Shown: positions 53,319-62,335, counted from the first letter of the stretch. The stretch is 64,000 nucleotides of DNA from Rhizobium sp. BK418 (GCF_004341105.1 NZ_SLZK01000002.1:1048310-1112309); one strand, 5' to 3'. Notes: generated by a model not told the origin, from the letters alone. Translations and numbers: made by a program.

Positions 53319-55357
53319 CCATGTCCGGATTGACCGCCAAAACCTATGGGTCTCAAAAATCCTATGGATTCGTGGAGTGGTTCCGTCCCGGCGAACACGA
53401 GCGGACCTTGCAGACGATTGCAGACGTCAGATTGAGCGGCGCAAGCTATCTGCGCACTCATCTTTCATGGGCCGAATATCTTGCGCCCGGTGGCGAGGCC
53501 TGGTTCGATTGGCTGATCCCGAAGCTCGGGCGCGACATCGATCTCCTCCCATGCATTCACTATACGCCGCCATCCTTATCCCGGACGGGGCGGTCTTCGG
53601 GTGCACCGGCCGATCTCAAATCATATGCTGATTTCGTCGATCATGTGCTCACCCGGTACGGCCGGTATTTCAGCCATATCGAATTGTGGAACGAGCCCAA
53701 CAATCTGCTCGACTGGGACTGGCGAGAGGATAAGGACTTCCTGCTCTTCTGCGAGATGGTCGGGGGCGCCGCCTATTGGGCCAAACATCGCGGCTGGAAA
53801 CCCGTGCTCGGTGGCCCGTGCCCATTTGATCCCTATTGGCTTAACCTGATGGGCGAGCGCGGCGTTCTTGGCGTCGTCGATGCCGTCGGCTTCCACGGAT
53901 TCCCCGGTACATGGGACAGCGAGGAAGGCACTTGGGGCGGCTGGGACATGCATCTCGGCGAGACGCGAAAGATTATCGACCGTTTCAATGGCGATGCCGA
54001 GATCTGGATTACCGAAACCGGTTACTCGACCTGGCGCAATGACGAGATGGAACAGGCACGGCGTTTCGTGAATGCTCTGAGCGTGCCGGCTGAGCGGATG
54101 TATTGGTATTCCTGGCGCGATGTACCGCCGGATGTTGCGGTGCAGGAAGGCCTGTGGTTCGATCCTCGGCACTATCACCTCGGAGCTGTCACCGATGATA
54201 ACCAGCCCAAGCTGCTTGCACGGCTATTGATGGAAGGCGGCGTTGACCGGCTGAAGCAGGTCGCGCGGCTCGCAGCTCCTAACCTCGCCAAGGGAGCAGC
54301 CCCGATCGTGATTACCGGAGGCTGCGGCTTCATCGGCTCCAATCTCGCCGACAGCTATCTTCAGGACGGTGAAGACGTGGTTGTTCTCGACAATCTCGGG
54401 CGATCCGGCGTCGATCAGAACCTCGGCTGGCTGATGGAACGGCATGGGACAAGGGTGCATCCGGTGCTTGCCGACGTGCGAGACGCCAGAAGCATCGACG
54501 CAGCATTTGCCGATGCCAAGGCAGTGTTTCATTTCGCCGCCCAGACCGCGGTCACGACGAGCCTCATTCATCCAGTCGACGATTTCGAGGCGAACGCAAG
54601 GGGTACGATCAATGTTCTGGAATCGGTACGGAAAGCGGGACGCCGCGCGCCCGTGATCTTTGCCAGTACCAACAAGGTCTATGGCGGGCTTGAGGACCTT
54701 GCAATGCACGAGTTCGAGGATCGCTATATGCCAATGGATGATACTATCCGGGCGTTTGGTATCGGCGAAGACCGGCCGCTCGATTTCTGCACTCCCTATG
54801 GCTGCTCCAAGGGCGTGGCCGATCAGTATGTGCTGGACTATGCGAAATCCTTCGATATTCCTACGGCCGTGCTGCGTATGAGCTGTATCTTCGGTCCACG
54901 CCAGTTCGGTACCGAAGACCAGGGCTGGGTTGCGCACTTCCTCATCCGGGCGCTGGCGGGCGAGCCTGTTTCAATCTACGGCGACGGCAAGCAAGTTCGC
55001 GATATTCTTCACGTCGCGGATGCGGTTGCCGCCTATCGCGCTTTGCGCGACGGCATCGAAAGGATCAGAGGCAGCGCCTTCAATCTTGGAGGTGGCCCGG
55101 CAAACGCCGTCAGTATTCTGGAGGTCCTTCGCGAGATCGGCCGGTTGCTGGGGCGTCCAATCGAGACCTCGTTTGGCGACTGGCGGGCCGGAGACCAATA
55201 TTTCTTCGTCGCAGACACACGCAGATTGGAAAGCGCGCTGGGCTGGAGTGCGCGTGTCGGCTGGAAGAGCGGCCTGCAACACCTGGCGGAATGGCTTATC
55301 GAGAACCGTTTCGGGGGCCGGCCTGTTCTACGCCACGATCGAAAGGTTTCGGCATGA
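53315..55357 (+). CDS. Glycosidase-like TIM barrel fused to a sugar-nucleotide epimerase
   Basis: A 680-residue two-domain protein. Residues 1-320 resemble clan-A (GH39/GH5-like) glycosidases: acid/base Glu in HIELWNEPNN (E127) and nucleophile Glu in IWITETGYSTW (E234), with VVDAVGFHGFPGTW between; there is no signal peptide. Residues 330-670 are an extended SDR: VITGGCGFIGSN (335-341), STNKVYGGLE, CTPYGCSKGVADQYVLDY (Y495, K499) and MSCIFGPRQFGTEDQGWVAH, closest to CDP-paratose/tyvelose 2-epimerases. A cytoplasmic glycosidase fold joined to an epimerase is unusual and suggests transfer or trimming coupled to precursor supply. ATGA overlaps link it to both neighbours. Confidence 0.88.
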   Translation: MTMSGLTAKTYGSQKSYGFVEWFRPGEHERTLQTIADVRLSGASYLRTHLSWAEYLAPGGEAWFDWLIPKLGRDIDLLPCIHYTPPSLSRTGRSSGAPADLKSYADFVDHVLTRYGRYFSHIELWNEPNNLLDWDWREDKDFLLFCEMVGGAAYWAKHRGWKPVLGGPCPFDPYWLNLMGERGVLGVVDAVGFHGFPGTWDSEEGTWGGWDMHLGETRKIIDRFNGDAEIWITETGYSTWRNDEMEQARRFVNALSVPAERMYWYSWRDVPPDVAVQEGLWFDPRHYHLGAVTDDNQPKLLARLLMEGGVDRLKQVARLAAPNLAKGAAPIVITGGCGFIGSNLADSYLQDGEDVVVLDNLGRSGVDQNLGWLMERHGTRVHPVLADVRDARSIDAAFADAKAVFHFAAQTAVTTSLIHPVDDFEANARGTINVLESVRKAGRRAPVIFASTNKVYGGLEDLAMHEFEDRYMPMDDTIRAFGIGEDRPLDFCTPYGCSKGVADQYVLDYAKSFDIPTAVLRMSCIFGPRQFGTEDQGWVAHFLIRALAGEPVSIYGDGKQVRDILHVADAVAAYRALRDGIERIRGSAFNLGGGPANAVSILEVLREIGRLLGRPIETSFGDWRAGDQYFFVADTRRLESALGWSARVGWKSGLQHLAEWLIENRFGGRPVLRHDRKVSA

Positions 55358-56460
55358 TCGATCGGCACATCCGAATATTGATGACCGTCGATTCGGTCGG
55401 AGGAGTCTGGCGCTACGCTATGGATCTCGCGGCCGGTCTTCGGTGCGAAGGAGTGGACATCGTCTTTGTCGGTCTTGGTCCCGTACCGTCGGAGACACAG
55501 GTTAGTGAGGCGAAGGCGCTGGGAAAACTCGTGTGGCTTGATGCTCCTCTCGACTGGATGGCCACGGGCAGGGCTGAGATAGCCGGCGTTTCAGAAGAAA
55601 TCGCTCGGATCGCCAGAGACAACGCTGTCGGTCTGCTCCACCTCAACTTGCCGTCGCAGGCAGCAGGGATCGATACGCCGCTGCCCATCGTCGTGGTTTC
55701 CCATTCCTGCGTCGTCACATGGTTTGCCGCCGTGCGCGGAACGCCGGTGCCGCCGGGCTGGGCCTGGCAGCGCGATGTGAACCGGGAAGGCTTCGATCGC
55801 GCAGATGCCGTGCTCTCGCCGAGCGAAAGTCATGCGAATGCACTACGAGCGGCCTATGGTCCGGTCTCCCGGCTCAAGGTGGTTCATAACGCCAGCAGCG
55901 TCGAGGCCGAACCGCATTCAAAGAAGATCTTCGCTTTCGCAGCCGGACGCTGGTGGGACGAAGGCAAAAACGGTGCGGTGCTCGACAAGGCGGCTGCAAT
56001 GATGTCACTGCCCGTCGTCATGGCGGGCTCCTGCGTGGGCCCCAATGGCCAGAGACTGCAATTCAGCAACGCCGACGACCTTGGGCCACTGCCATATTCC
56101 AAGGCCGTTGCCTTGATGCAATGCGCACAAATCGTCGTGTCGCCATCCGTCTACGAGCCGTTCGGCCTGACCGCTCTGGAGGCCGCGCGATGCGGCGCTG
56201 CATTGGTGCTGTCGGATATTCCCACCTATCGGGAGCTATGGGATGGATGCGCGCTGTTTTTCGATCCTTATGATCCGAAATCCTTAGCATCTGCCTGCGC
56301 ACAGCTCAGCGGCGACGCGCAGCTGCGGGAAGAGCTGGTGGCAAAATCGCGGGCGCGGGCGCGGGGGTTCAATCTGAAACGGCAGGCGGCATCGATGCTC
56401 GACACTTACGTGCATCTGATGGATCGCACCTTCAACCTCGCGGCGGCGGAGCAATCATGA
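55354..56460 (+). CDS. GT4-type glycosyltransferase
   Basis: A 368-residue GT-B fold enzyme. N-terminal donor/acceptor domain RILMTVDSVGGVWRYAMDLA, and C-terminal nucleotide-sugar domain with VSPSVYEPFGLTALEAARCG (the E-x7-E motif of GT4 family) and ALVLSDIPTYRELWDGCALF. It would transfer a sugar from a nucleotide donor in the cytoplasm at the membrane. ATG 55354 overlaps the previous stop by ATGA, and the same overlap joins it to the next gene. Confidence 0.9.
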   Translation: MIDRHIRILMTVDSVGGVWRYAMDLAAGLRCEGVDIVFVGLGPVPSETQVSEAKALGKLVWLDAPLDWMATGRAEIAGVSEEIARIARDNAVGLLHLNLPSQAAGIDTPLPIVVVSHSCVVTWFAAVRGTPVPPGWAWQRDVNREGFDRADAVLSPSESHANALRAAYGPVSRLKVVHNASSVEAEPHSKKIFAFAAGRWWDEGKNGAVLDKAAAMMSLPVVMAGSCVGPNGQRLQFSNADDLGPLPYSKAVALMQCAQIVVSPSVYEPFGLTALEAARCGAALVLSDIPTYRELWDGCALFFDPYDPKSLASACAQLSGDAQLREELVAKSRARARGFNLKRQAASMLDTYVHLMDRTFNLAAAEQS

Positions 56461-57587
56461 GATTTCTGTTCTACACCCATTCGCTGGTTTCCGACTGGAA
56501 CCATGGCAACGCGCATTTTCTGCGTGGCGTGATGCGGGAGCTGACCCGGAGGCATCACGAGGCGCTGGCGCTGGAACCCGAGAACTCGTGGAGCCGATGT
56601 AATCTTCTGAGCGATCAAGGGCTGCAGGCGATCGAAAAATTCCACAGTACGTTCCCGCAGCTACAGTCGCAAATCTACGGAGAACAATTCGACCACGATG
56701 CAGCTATCGCCAACGCCGATGTCGTCATCGTTCACGAGTGGACTGAACCGGCGCTTGTGGAGCGGATCGGTCGCGCGCGGCGCAATGGCGCCGGCTTTAC
56801 ACTGTTGTTCCATGACACGCATCACCGCGCCGTCTCCGCAAAGGGCGATATCGCTGGACTGACGCTCGAGGATTACGATGGTGTGCTCGCCTTCGGTGAA
56901 ACGCTGCGGCGGCGCTACCTGCAGGCCGGCTGGGGCAGGTCGGTCTTCACCTGGCATGAGGCTGCTGACGAGGCATTGTTTTGCCCGCGACCGGAGGTCG
57001 CAACGACAGGTGATCTCATCTGGATCGGCAATTGGGGCGACGACGAGCGCTCCTCTGAGATTGCGGAATTCCTCGTCCGCCCGGCTCGTGATCTCGCGCT
57101 CAAAACGACTGTGCGCGGCGTACGCTACCCTCGGCGGGCGCTCGACGCCCTGCAGGACGCAGGTATCGCGTATGGGGGCTGGATCGCCAATGCTGAGGTG
57201 CCGCTCGCTTTCGCCAGCCACAGAGTCACGATGCATATTCCACGACGGCCCTACGTCGAAAACCTTCCTGGCATTCCGACGATTCGTGTTTTCGAGGCTC
57301 TTGCCTGCGGCATTCCGCTGATCTGTGCGCCTTGGGACGACGTTGAGGCACTTTTCAGGCCAGGCAGAGACTATCTCGTCGCCGAAAACGGCCAGGAGAT
57401 GACGCGCCTGCTGCGCGATGTGCTGGCCGACGATGATCTTTCGGCTGCCCTTATCGCGTCCGGTCTCGAAACAATCCGGTCGAGACACACCTGCCGGCAT
57501 CGTATCGATGAACTATTCACCATTCTGGAACGATGCGGCACCGCACGCGTCGTCAGCCAGCTGCCTGCAAAGGAGGCCGCCGAATGA
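56457..57587 (+). CDS. CgeB-like glycosyltransferase (first of three)
   Basis: A 376-residue GT-B-type protein. FLFYTHSLVSDWNHGNAHFL begins it and the C-terminus has IPTIRVFEALACGIPLICAP followed by WDDVEALFRPGRDYLVAENG, the Glyco_trans_1_2/CgeB pattern (also in spore-coat CgeB). The text near the start recurs in the two following genes (SxxxWGNG or SxxWNGAA). It is coupled by ATGA to its neighbours. The sugar is unknown. Confidence 0.85.
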   Translation: MRFLFYTHSLVSDWNHGNAHFLRGVMRELTRRHHEALALEPENSWSRCNLLSDQGLQAIEKFHSTFPQLQSQIYGEQFDHDAAIANADVVIVHEWTEPALVERIGRARRNGAGFTLLFHDTHHRAVSAKGDIAGLTLEDYDGVLAFGETLRRRYLQAGWGRSVFTWHEAADEALFCPRPEVATTGDLIWIGNWGDDERSSEIAEFLVRPARDLALKTTVRGVRYPRRALDALQDAGIAYGGWIANAEVPLAFASHRVTMHIPRRPYVENLPGIPTIRVFEALACGIPLICAPWDDVEALFRPGRDYLVAENGQEMTRLLRDVLADDDLSAALIASGLETIRSRHTCRHRIDELFTILERCGTARVVSQLPAKEAAE

Positions 57588-58672
57588 AGATCGCATTTTA
57601 CGGATCCAGCCTGCTTTCAGCCTATTGGAACGGTGCCGCAACCTACTACCGCGGGTTGTTGCGCGCATTAGCGCAAAAGGGTTACGACATCACCTTCTAC
57701 GAACCCGACGTCTATGACCGACAAAAGAATCGCGACATCGATCCACCGGAATGGTGCAAGGTTGTCGTCTATCAAGGCACTACCGAGGCACTGAAGGCGG
57801 CGACGGCAGCAGCAGTCGATGCCGACATCGTCGTCAAAACAAGCGGTGTGGGTTTTGAGGACGATCTCCTTCTCCAGGAGATCCTTCGCCATGCCAGGCA
57901 AGGCGCCTTGAAGATTTTTTGGGACGTGGATGCGCCGGCAACGCTTTCCGAGCTGCGACAGAGCCCCGACCATCCGCTTCGCAGATCGTTGGCAAAGATC
58001 GATCTAGTCCTCACCTATGGTGGCGGCGATCCTGTAATCGACGCCTATCGCAGCCTTGGGGCGGCGGATTGCATACCGATCTATAACGCGCTTGATCCCG
58101 AAACCCATCACCCGGTCGAAAAAGAGGCTCGCTTTGCTGCAGAGCTCGCTTTTCTCGGCAACCGCCTGCCCGATCGGGAAACACGAGTCGAGCAGTTCTT
58201 TCTGGAGCCGGCCGCCCACTTGCCGCAGCAAAGGTTTTTGCTCGGTGGTTCGGGCTGGAGCAACAAGCCGCTGTCTTCGAACATCGTCTATATCGGCCAT
58301 GTCTCGACCCGCGATCACAATGCCTTCAACGCAACACCGAAGGCGGTGCTCAACATTTCGCGGTCAAGCATGGCGGAAAACGGTTTTTCGCCGGCAACAC
58401 GGATCTTCGAGGCTGCCGGCGCAGGTGCCTGCTTAATTACTGACCACTGGGACGGCATTGATCTTTTTCTCAAGCCCGGTGACGAAATACTAGTGGCACG
58501 TGACGGCCACGATGTCGCCGAACTTCTCGCTGGCCTCACAAGCCAGCGGGCCAAGGAGATAGGACAGCAAGCGCTGAGACGCGTGCTTGACGGGCATACC
58601 TATGCGCATCGCGCCGCGACCGTCGATGCCATCTTCCGTGTAGGTGCCGCACGGCCGGAGGCGGCCGAATGA
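57584..58672 (+). CDS. CgeB-like glycosyltransferase (second of three)
   Basis: A 362-residue paralogue: MKIAFYGSSLLSAYWNGAAT at the start and SMAENGFSPATRIFEAAGAG, ACLITDHWDGIDLFLKPGDE at the donor-binding end, the same CgeB layout as the genes on either side. ATG 57584 overlaps the TGA of the preceding gene and its own stop overlaps the next start, so a frame starting at 57533 is not used. Probably adds another residue of the same oligosaccharide. Confidence 0.86.
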   Translation: MKIAFYGSSLLSAYWNGAATYYRGLLRALAQKGYDITFYEPDVYDRQKNRDIDPPEWCKVVVYQGTTEALKAATAAAVDADIVVKTSGVGFEDDLLLQEILRHARQGALKIFWDVDAPATLSELRQSPDHPLRRSLAKIDLVLTYGGGDPVIDAYRSLGAADCIPIYNALDPETHHPVEKEARFAAELAFLGNRLPDRETRVEQFFLEPAAHLPQQRFLLGGSGWSNKPLSSNIVYIGHVSTRDHNAFNATPKAVLNISRSSMAENGFSPATRIFEAAGAGACLITDHWDGIDLFLKPGDEILVARDGHDVAELLAGLTSQRAKEIGQQALRRVLDGHTYAHRAATVDAIFRVGAARPEAAE

Positions 58673-59778
58673 CCGGATCGCTCAATATCGTCATCCTCGG
58701 CCTGTCCCTGTCGTCATCCTGGGGCAACGGTCACGCTACGACTTATCGCGCCCTCATCCGCGGATTGAGCGTACAGGGACACAGGGTATGGTTCCTGGAG
58801 CGGGATATGCCCTGGTACGCGTCGCACCGCGACCTGCCCAATCCCGACTTCTGCCAGCTCATCCACTACAACGACATTGACGAAATGATTGAAATCCATG
58901 CTGGCCTGATCAAAGCGGCGGACGCCGTGATCGTGGGATCATACGTCCCATCCGGCGTGACAGTCATCGACAGGATTGCGGCCCTTCAGCCACAACGACT
59001 TTGTTTCTATGATATCGACACGCCGGTCACATTGGCCAAGCTCGCCCGTGGCGACGAGGAATATCTGGCCCGCCGACAAATCCCGCTTTTCGACAGCTAC
59101 TTCTCGTTTTCAGGCGGAGACGCTTTAGGCAGGATCGAACGCGACTACGGCGCGCGCAAGGCACTGGCTCTCTATTGCTCCGTCGATGCCAGCCGATACC
59201 GAGCAACCGGCGAAGCTTTCCGTTGGGACCTCGGCTATCTCGGTACCTATAGCCCCGACCGCCAGGCAACCTTGGAGCGGCTCCTGATCGAGCCTGCCAG
59301 GCGGCTGCCGCATCTCAGCTTCGCGGTCGCCGGCCCTCAATATCCTGAAGACATCGTGTGGCCATCAAACGTCGAACGGATCGAGCACCTGCCTCCCGCC
59401 GATCATGCGAGTTTCTATAGCCGGCAGCGTTTTACACTGAACGTTACCCGAAGCGACATGATCGCAGCCGGCTGGTCGCCAAGCGTCCGGCTGTTCGAGG
59501 CCGCAGCCTGTGGCACACCGATTGTCAGTGACGATTGGCGCGGGCTCAACGATTTTTTTGCCGAGGGCCAGGCGATCATCATCGCTCGGCGATCGGACGA
59601 CGTGGTTAAAGCCTTGACGACGATCCCCGCAGCGGATCGGTTCACATTGGCATCGGCTGCAAGGGCGACCGTGATGCAAGGCCACACCGGCGAGAGGCGG
59701 GCCTACGAGTTCGCCGCCGCGCTTCAAGGACTGCCAGAAGCCGGAATCCGACCCACCCCTCAACCCATTTCAGCCTAG
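58669..59778 (+). CDS. CgeB-like glycosyltransferase (third of three)
   Basis: A 369-residue paralogue: NIVILGLSLSSSWGNGHATT at the start, DMIAAGWSPSVRLFEAAACG and TPIVSDDWRGLNDFFAEGQA at the donor domain. Compared with the second copy the layout is the same, but the middle differs, so each enzyme may have its own acceptor. ATG 58669 overlaps by ATGA; the gene ends 10 nt before the UXS-like gene. Confidence 0.87.
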   Translation: MTGSLNIVILGLSLSSSWGNGHATTYRALIRGLSVQGHRVWFLERDMPWYASHRDLPNPDFCQLIHYNDIDEMIEIHAGLIKAADAVIVGSYVPSGVTVIDRIAALQPQRLCFYDIDTPVTLAKLARGDEEYLARRQIPLFDSYFSFSGGDALGRIERDYGARKALALYCSVDASRYRATGEAFRWDLGYLGTYSPDRQATLERLLIEPARRLPHLSFAVAGPQYPEDIVWPSNVERIEHLPPADHASFYSRQRFTLNVTRSDMIAAGWSPSVRLFEAAACGTPIVSDDWRGLNDFFAEGQAIIIARRSDDVVKALTTIPAADRFTLASAARATVMQGHTGERRAYEFAAALQGLPEAGIRPTPQPISA

Positions 59779-59788
59779 GAGAGGCATA

Positions 59789-60865
59789 ATGCTGCAAAGG
59801 ACTCGAAACGGAAGAGTGAAGACTGTACTTGTCGCCGGAGGAGCTGGTTTCGTCGGCTCGCATCTATGCGACGCGCTGCTGGCACGCGGTGACCGTGTGA
59901 TCTGCGTCGACAGCTATATCACCGGATCGGAGGACAATGTCCGGCCGCTGATCAATCATCCGAAATTCCGTTTGATCGAGAAGGACATTTGTCATCTGAA
60001 GAGTCTCAACGAGACTGTAGACCAGATCTATAACCTGGCCTGCGCAGCTTCACCGCCGCAGTATCAAGCAGACCCGGTGCATACGATGATGACCTGCGTT
60101 GCAGGTACTGGCAATCTGCTTTCGCTGGCCGAACAATATCACGCCTCTTTCCTGCAAGCGTCGACAAGCGAAGTCTATGGCGATCCGGTGGAGCATCCAC
60201 AAACTGAGGATTATCGCGGCAATGTTAATTGTACCGGTCCCCGCGCCTGCTACGACGAAGGCAAACGGGCAGCGGAGGCCCTGTGCTTCGACATGCTTCG
60301 GGCCGGCAGGGCGGATGCACGCATTGCCCGCATATTCAACACCTATGGACCGCGCATGCAGCCGAGCGACGGGAGGATCATCTCCAATCTCCTCGTGCAA
60401 ACCCTCTCCGGCGCGCCGCTTACGATTTACGGAAGCGGTAACCAGACGCGCTCCTTCTGCTTCGTCAGCGATCTCGTCGCGGGCCTGATGGCGTTGATGG
60501 ATGTTGATCCCAATCCCGGCGTTCCGGTCAATCTCGGCAACCCCGGCGAATTTACGATCAACCAGCTTGTCAACCTGGTCATGAGCATTGTGCCATCGAC
60601 ATCGACTATCGTCCACAAGCCGCTGCCGCAAGACGATCCCCAGCGCAGAAGACCGGACATCTCGCGGGCGAAAGAACTGCTCGGCTGGCAGCCGATGATT
60701 CCGCTTGCCGAAGGTCTTCGCCTGACAGCCGATTGGTTCACGGCCTCGATCCGTCCTGACGGGCGCTTCGATAGCTCAAAGGCCCAACGTCGCTCGAGAT
60801 TGCCGCCGCGTTCAAAAGCCGGACGCACCTCGCTCGACGCCTGCCAACAGAGGACCGCGCCGTAA
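59789..60865 (+). CDS. UDP-glucuronate decarboxylase-like epimerase (second copy)
   Basis: A 358-residue extended [65 protein letters not shown] and DDPQRRRPDISRAKELLGW parallel the gene at 19867-20889, so both are probably UDP-xylose-synthase-like. The C-terminal 40 residues (AQRRSRLPPRSKAGRTSLD) are a basic low-complexity tail absent from the other copy. ATG 59789 follows AGGAG. It would supply UDP-xylose or a similar donor for the glycosyltransferases upstream. Confidence 0.85.
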   Translation: MLQRTRNGRVKTVLVAGGAGFVGSHLCDALLARGDRVICVDSYITGSEDNVRPLINHPKFRLIEKDICHLKSLNETVDQIYNLACAASPPQYQADPVHTMMTCVAGTGNLLSLAEQYHASFLQASTSEVYGDPVEHPQTEDYRGNVNCTGPRACYDEGKRAAEALCFDMLRAGRADARIARIFNTYGPRMQPSDGRIISNLLVQTLSGAPLTIYGSGNQTRSFCFVSDLVAGLMALMDVDPNPGVPVNLGNPGEFTINQLVNLVMSIVPSTSTIVHKPLPQDDPQRRRPDISRAKELLGWQPMIPLAEGLRLTADWFTASIRPDGRFDSSKAQRRSRLPPRSKAGRTSLDACQQRTAP

Positions 60866-60885
60866 GGTGATGAAGGAGAACCGAC

Positions 60886-61650
60886 ATGGATGCAGCACGC
60901 CCAACAGAACATCAGGATCTACAAAGACGGATTGAGGAACTCGGGCCATGGTTTCAGAATTTGAACATCGACGGCCACATGACCGCCCCCGATCATTTCC
61001 TCGGAGATTATCCGGCCTTCAAGTGGAACGGTTTTCGGCATGTGCTTCCGACCGACCTTGGAGGTCTCAGCGTGCTCGATGTCGGCTGCAATGCAGGTTT
61101 CTATGCGCTTGAGATGAAGCGGCGTAACGCCGCCCGCGTGGTCGGTATCGATTCAGATCCCCACTACCTGAAGCAGGCGCGCTTTGCTGCTGAGCAGGCT
61201 GAAATGGAAATCGAGTTCAGGCAGATGTCGGTCTATGATGTCGGCCGGCTGGGTGAGAAATTCGACCTGGTGATCTTCATGGGCGTGCTCTATCACCTGC
61301 GCCACCCACTGCTGGCGCTGGATCTTCTCTATGAACACGCTGTCGGCGACATGATGCTGTTTCAGTGCCTCCAGCGCGGTGACGAGCGCATTCCCGATCT
61401 CGAAGAGGACTACGACTTTTCCGAATGGAGCATCTTCGATAAGCCTGAATATCCAAAGCTTTTCTTCGTAGAGCAACGCTATGCGTCCGATCCCACCAAC
61501 TGGTTCATCCCCAACCAGGCGGCCGTCGAGGCAATGCTGCGCAGTGCCGGCTTCCGAATCGACGACCATCCGGAACGCGAGGTCTATCTGTGCCGCCGGG
61601 GCCAACGACATTATGCGGTCGAACCGCCGCCTTCATTTGCAACACGATAG
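60886..61650 (+). CDS. SAM-dependent methyltransferase (CmoB-like, TIGR04290-type)
   Basis: A 254-residue class I methyltransferase. The N-terminal LGPWFQNLNIDGHMTAPDHF segment and LGDYPAFKWNGF recall CmoB-like proteins and, as far as I recall, the TIGR04290 family found beside glycan genes. SAM motif I is SVLDVGCNAGFYALEMKRR, motif II is FDLVIFMGVLYHLRHPLLAL. It would methylate the sugar product or a precursor (O- or C-methylation not distinguishable). It follows the UXS-like gene by 20 nt and closes the operon. Confidence 0.85.
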   Translation: MDAARPTEHQDLQRRIEELGPWFQNLNIDGHMTAPDHFLGDYPAFKWNGFRHVLPTDLGGLSVLDVGCNAGFYALEMKRRNAARVVGIDSDPHYLKQARFAAEQAEMEIEFRQMSVYDVGRLGEKFDLVIFMGVLYHLRHPLLALDLLYEHAVGDMMLFQCLQRGDERIPDLEEDYDFSEWSIFDKPEYPKLFFVEQRYASDPTNWFIPNQAAVEAMLRSAGFRIDDHPEREVYLCRRGQRHYAVEPPPSFATR

Positions 61651-62226
61651 ACGACGATATCTTCGATCTTTTGCGGTATGGACGCCATATCCGGGGCGCA
61701 GCCGATCAGCGTTAACGCCAGGCGCTGCGTGGTTCAAAAAAGACTTCTCTGTCGCTCAGGCCTCCGACTGACCATAAAATCTTTCATTGGCTCGTTTGTG
61801 AGGTCCTCAACGGTGGTCACGTTTCGGATGACAAGAAATTGGCGCAACTCGCTATGTCCGCAGCCAATGCCAAATCAGCGTGACGCAGAAACTCGGTCGA
61901 TCTTTCGCGACGTCCGATTCAGCTGGGATGGGGAGTAAAAATTGCGGCAAGCTGAGGAAGTGGTGAAAACCCACTCCTCAACATCTCGGCACCGCTCAAA
62001 GAAATGCCTCTGCGTGACGGCCATAAGACCTTACACAGGACGCTAAGAGATGTCGCGGCGACGCTTGACGGCGTGTCTCAGCACAGCGCATCCGAGACGC
62101 GACGGATAGGAGTCGGACGCACGGTTGACGAGATCGCCACCATCCTACCGGGAGCTATGTCGGTTCTCGTTCTGCCGTGAATGCGCCGAACCTCCGTTTC
62201 CTTCTTTTGGCGAAACAGTGGCCAGA
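61651..62226. other. Intergenic region, 576 nt
   Basis: No credible gene. Short frames on both strands lack ribosome sites. The region separates the glycan cluster from the NRAMP-like gene; I see no clear terminator hairpin with a T-tract. Confidence 0.4.
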
Positions 62227-62251
62227 GGAACAGCGGGCCGAGATTTGCGTT
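62227..62251 (+). promoter_or_regulatory. EcfG/RpoE2-type promoter of the NRAMP-like gene
   Basis: GGAAC (62227-62231), 16 nt, CGTT (62248-62251), full consensus. It lies inside a longer open frame beginning at 62177 and argues that translation starts later, at 62303 or 62336. Confidence 0.6.
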
Positions 62252-62335
62252 ACTCTTCGCCAGTCGCTTCAAGGAACGCGCGTCGTCTCGGCCTTCAGGC
62301 GGATGCAGAACGATCTTGATCCCAACGGGGATGCT

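Noticed and set aside
62177..62335. A 53-residue N-terminal extension of the NRAMP-like protein
   Set aside because: A full-consensus promoter (62227-62251) lies inside it, the extra residues do not fit the family, and ATG 62336 begins the family-typical sequence.
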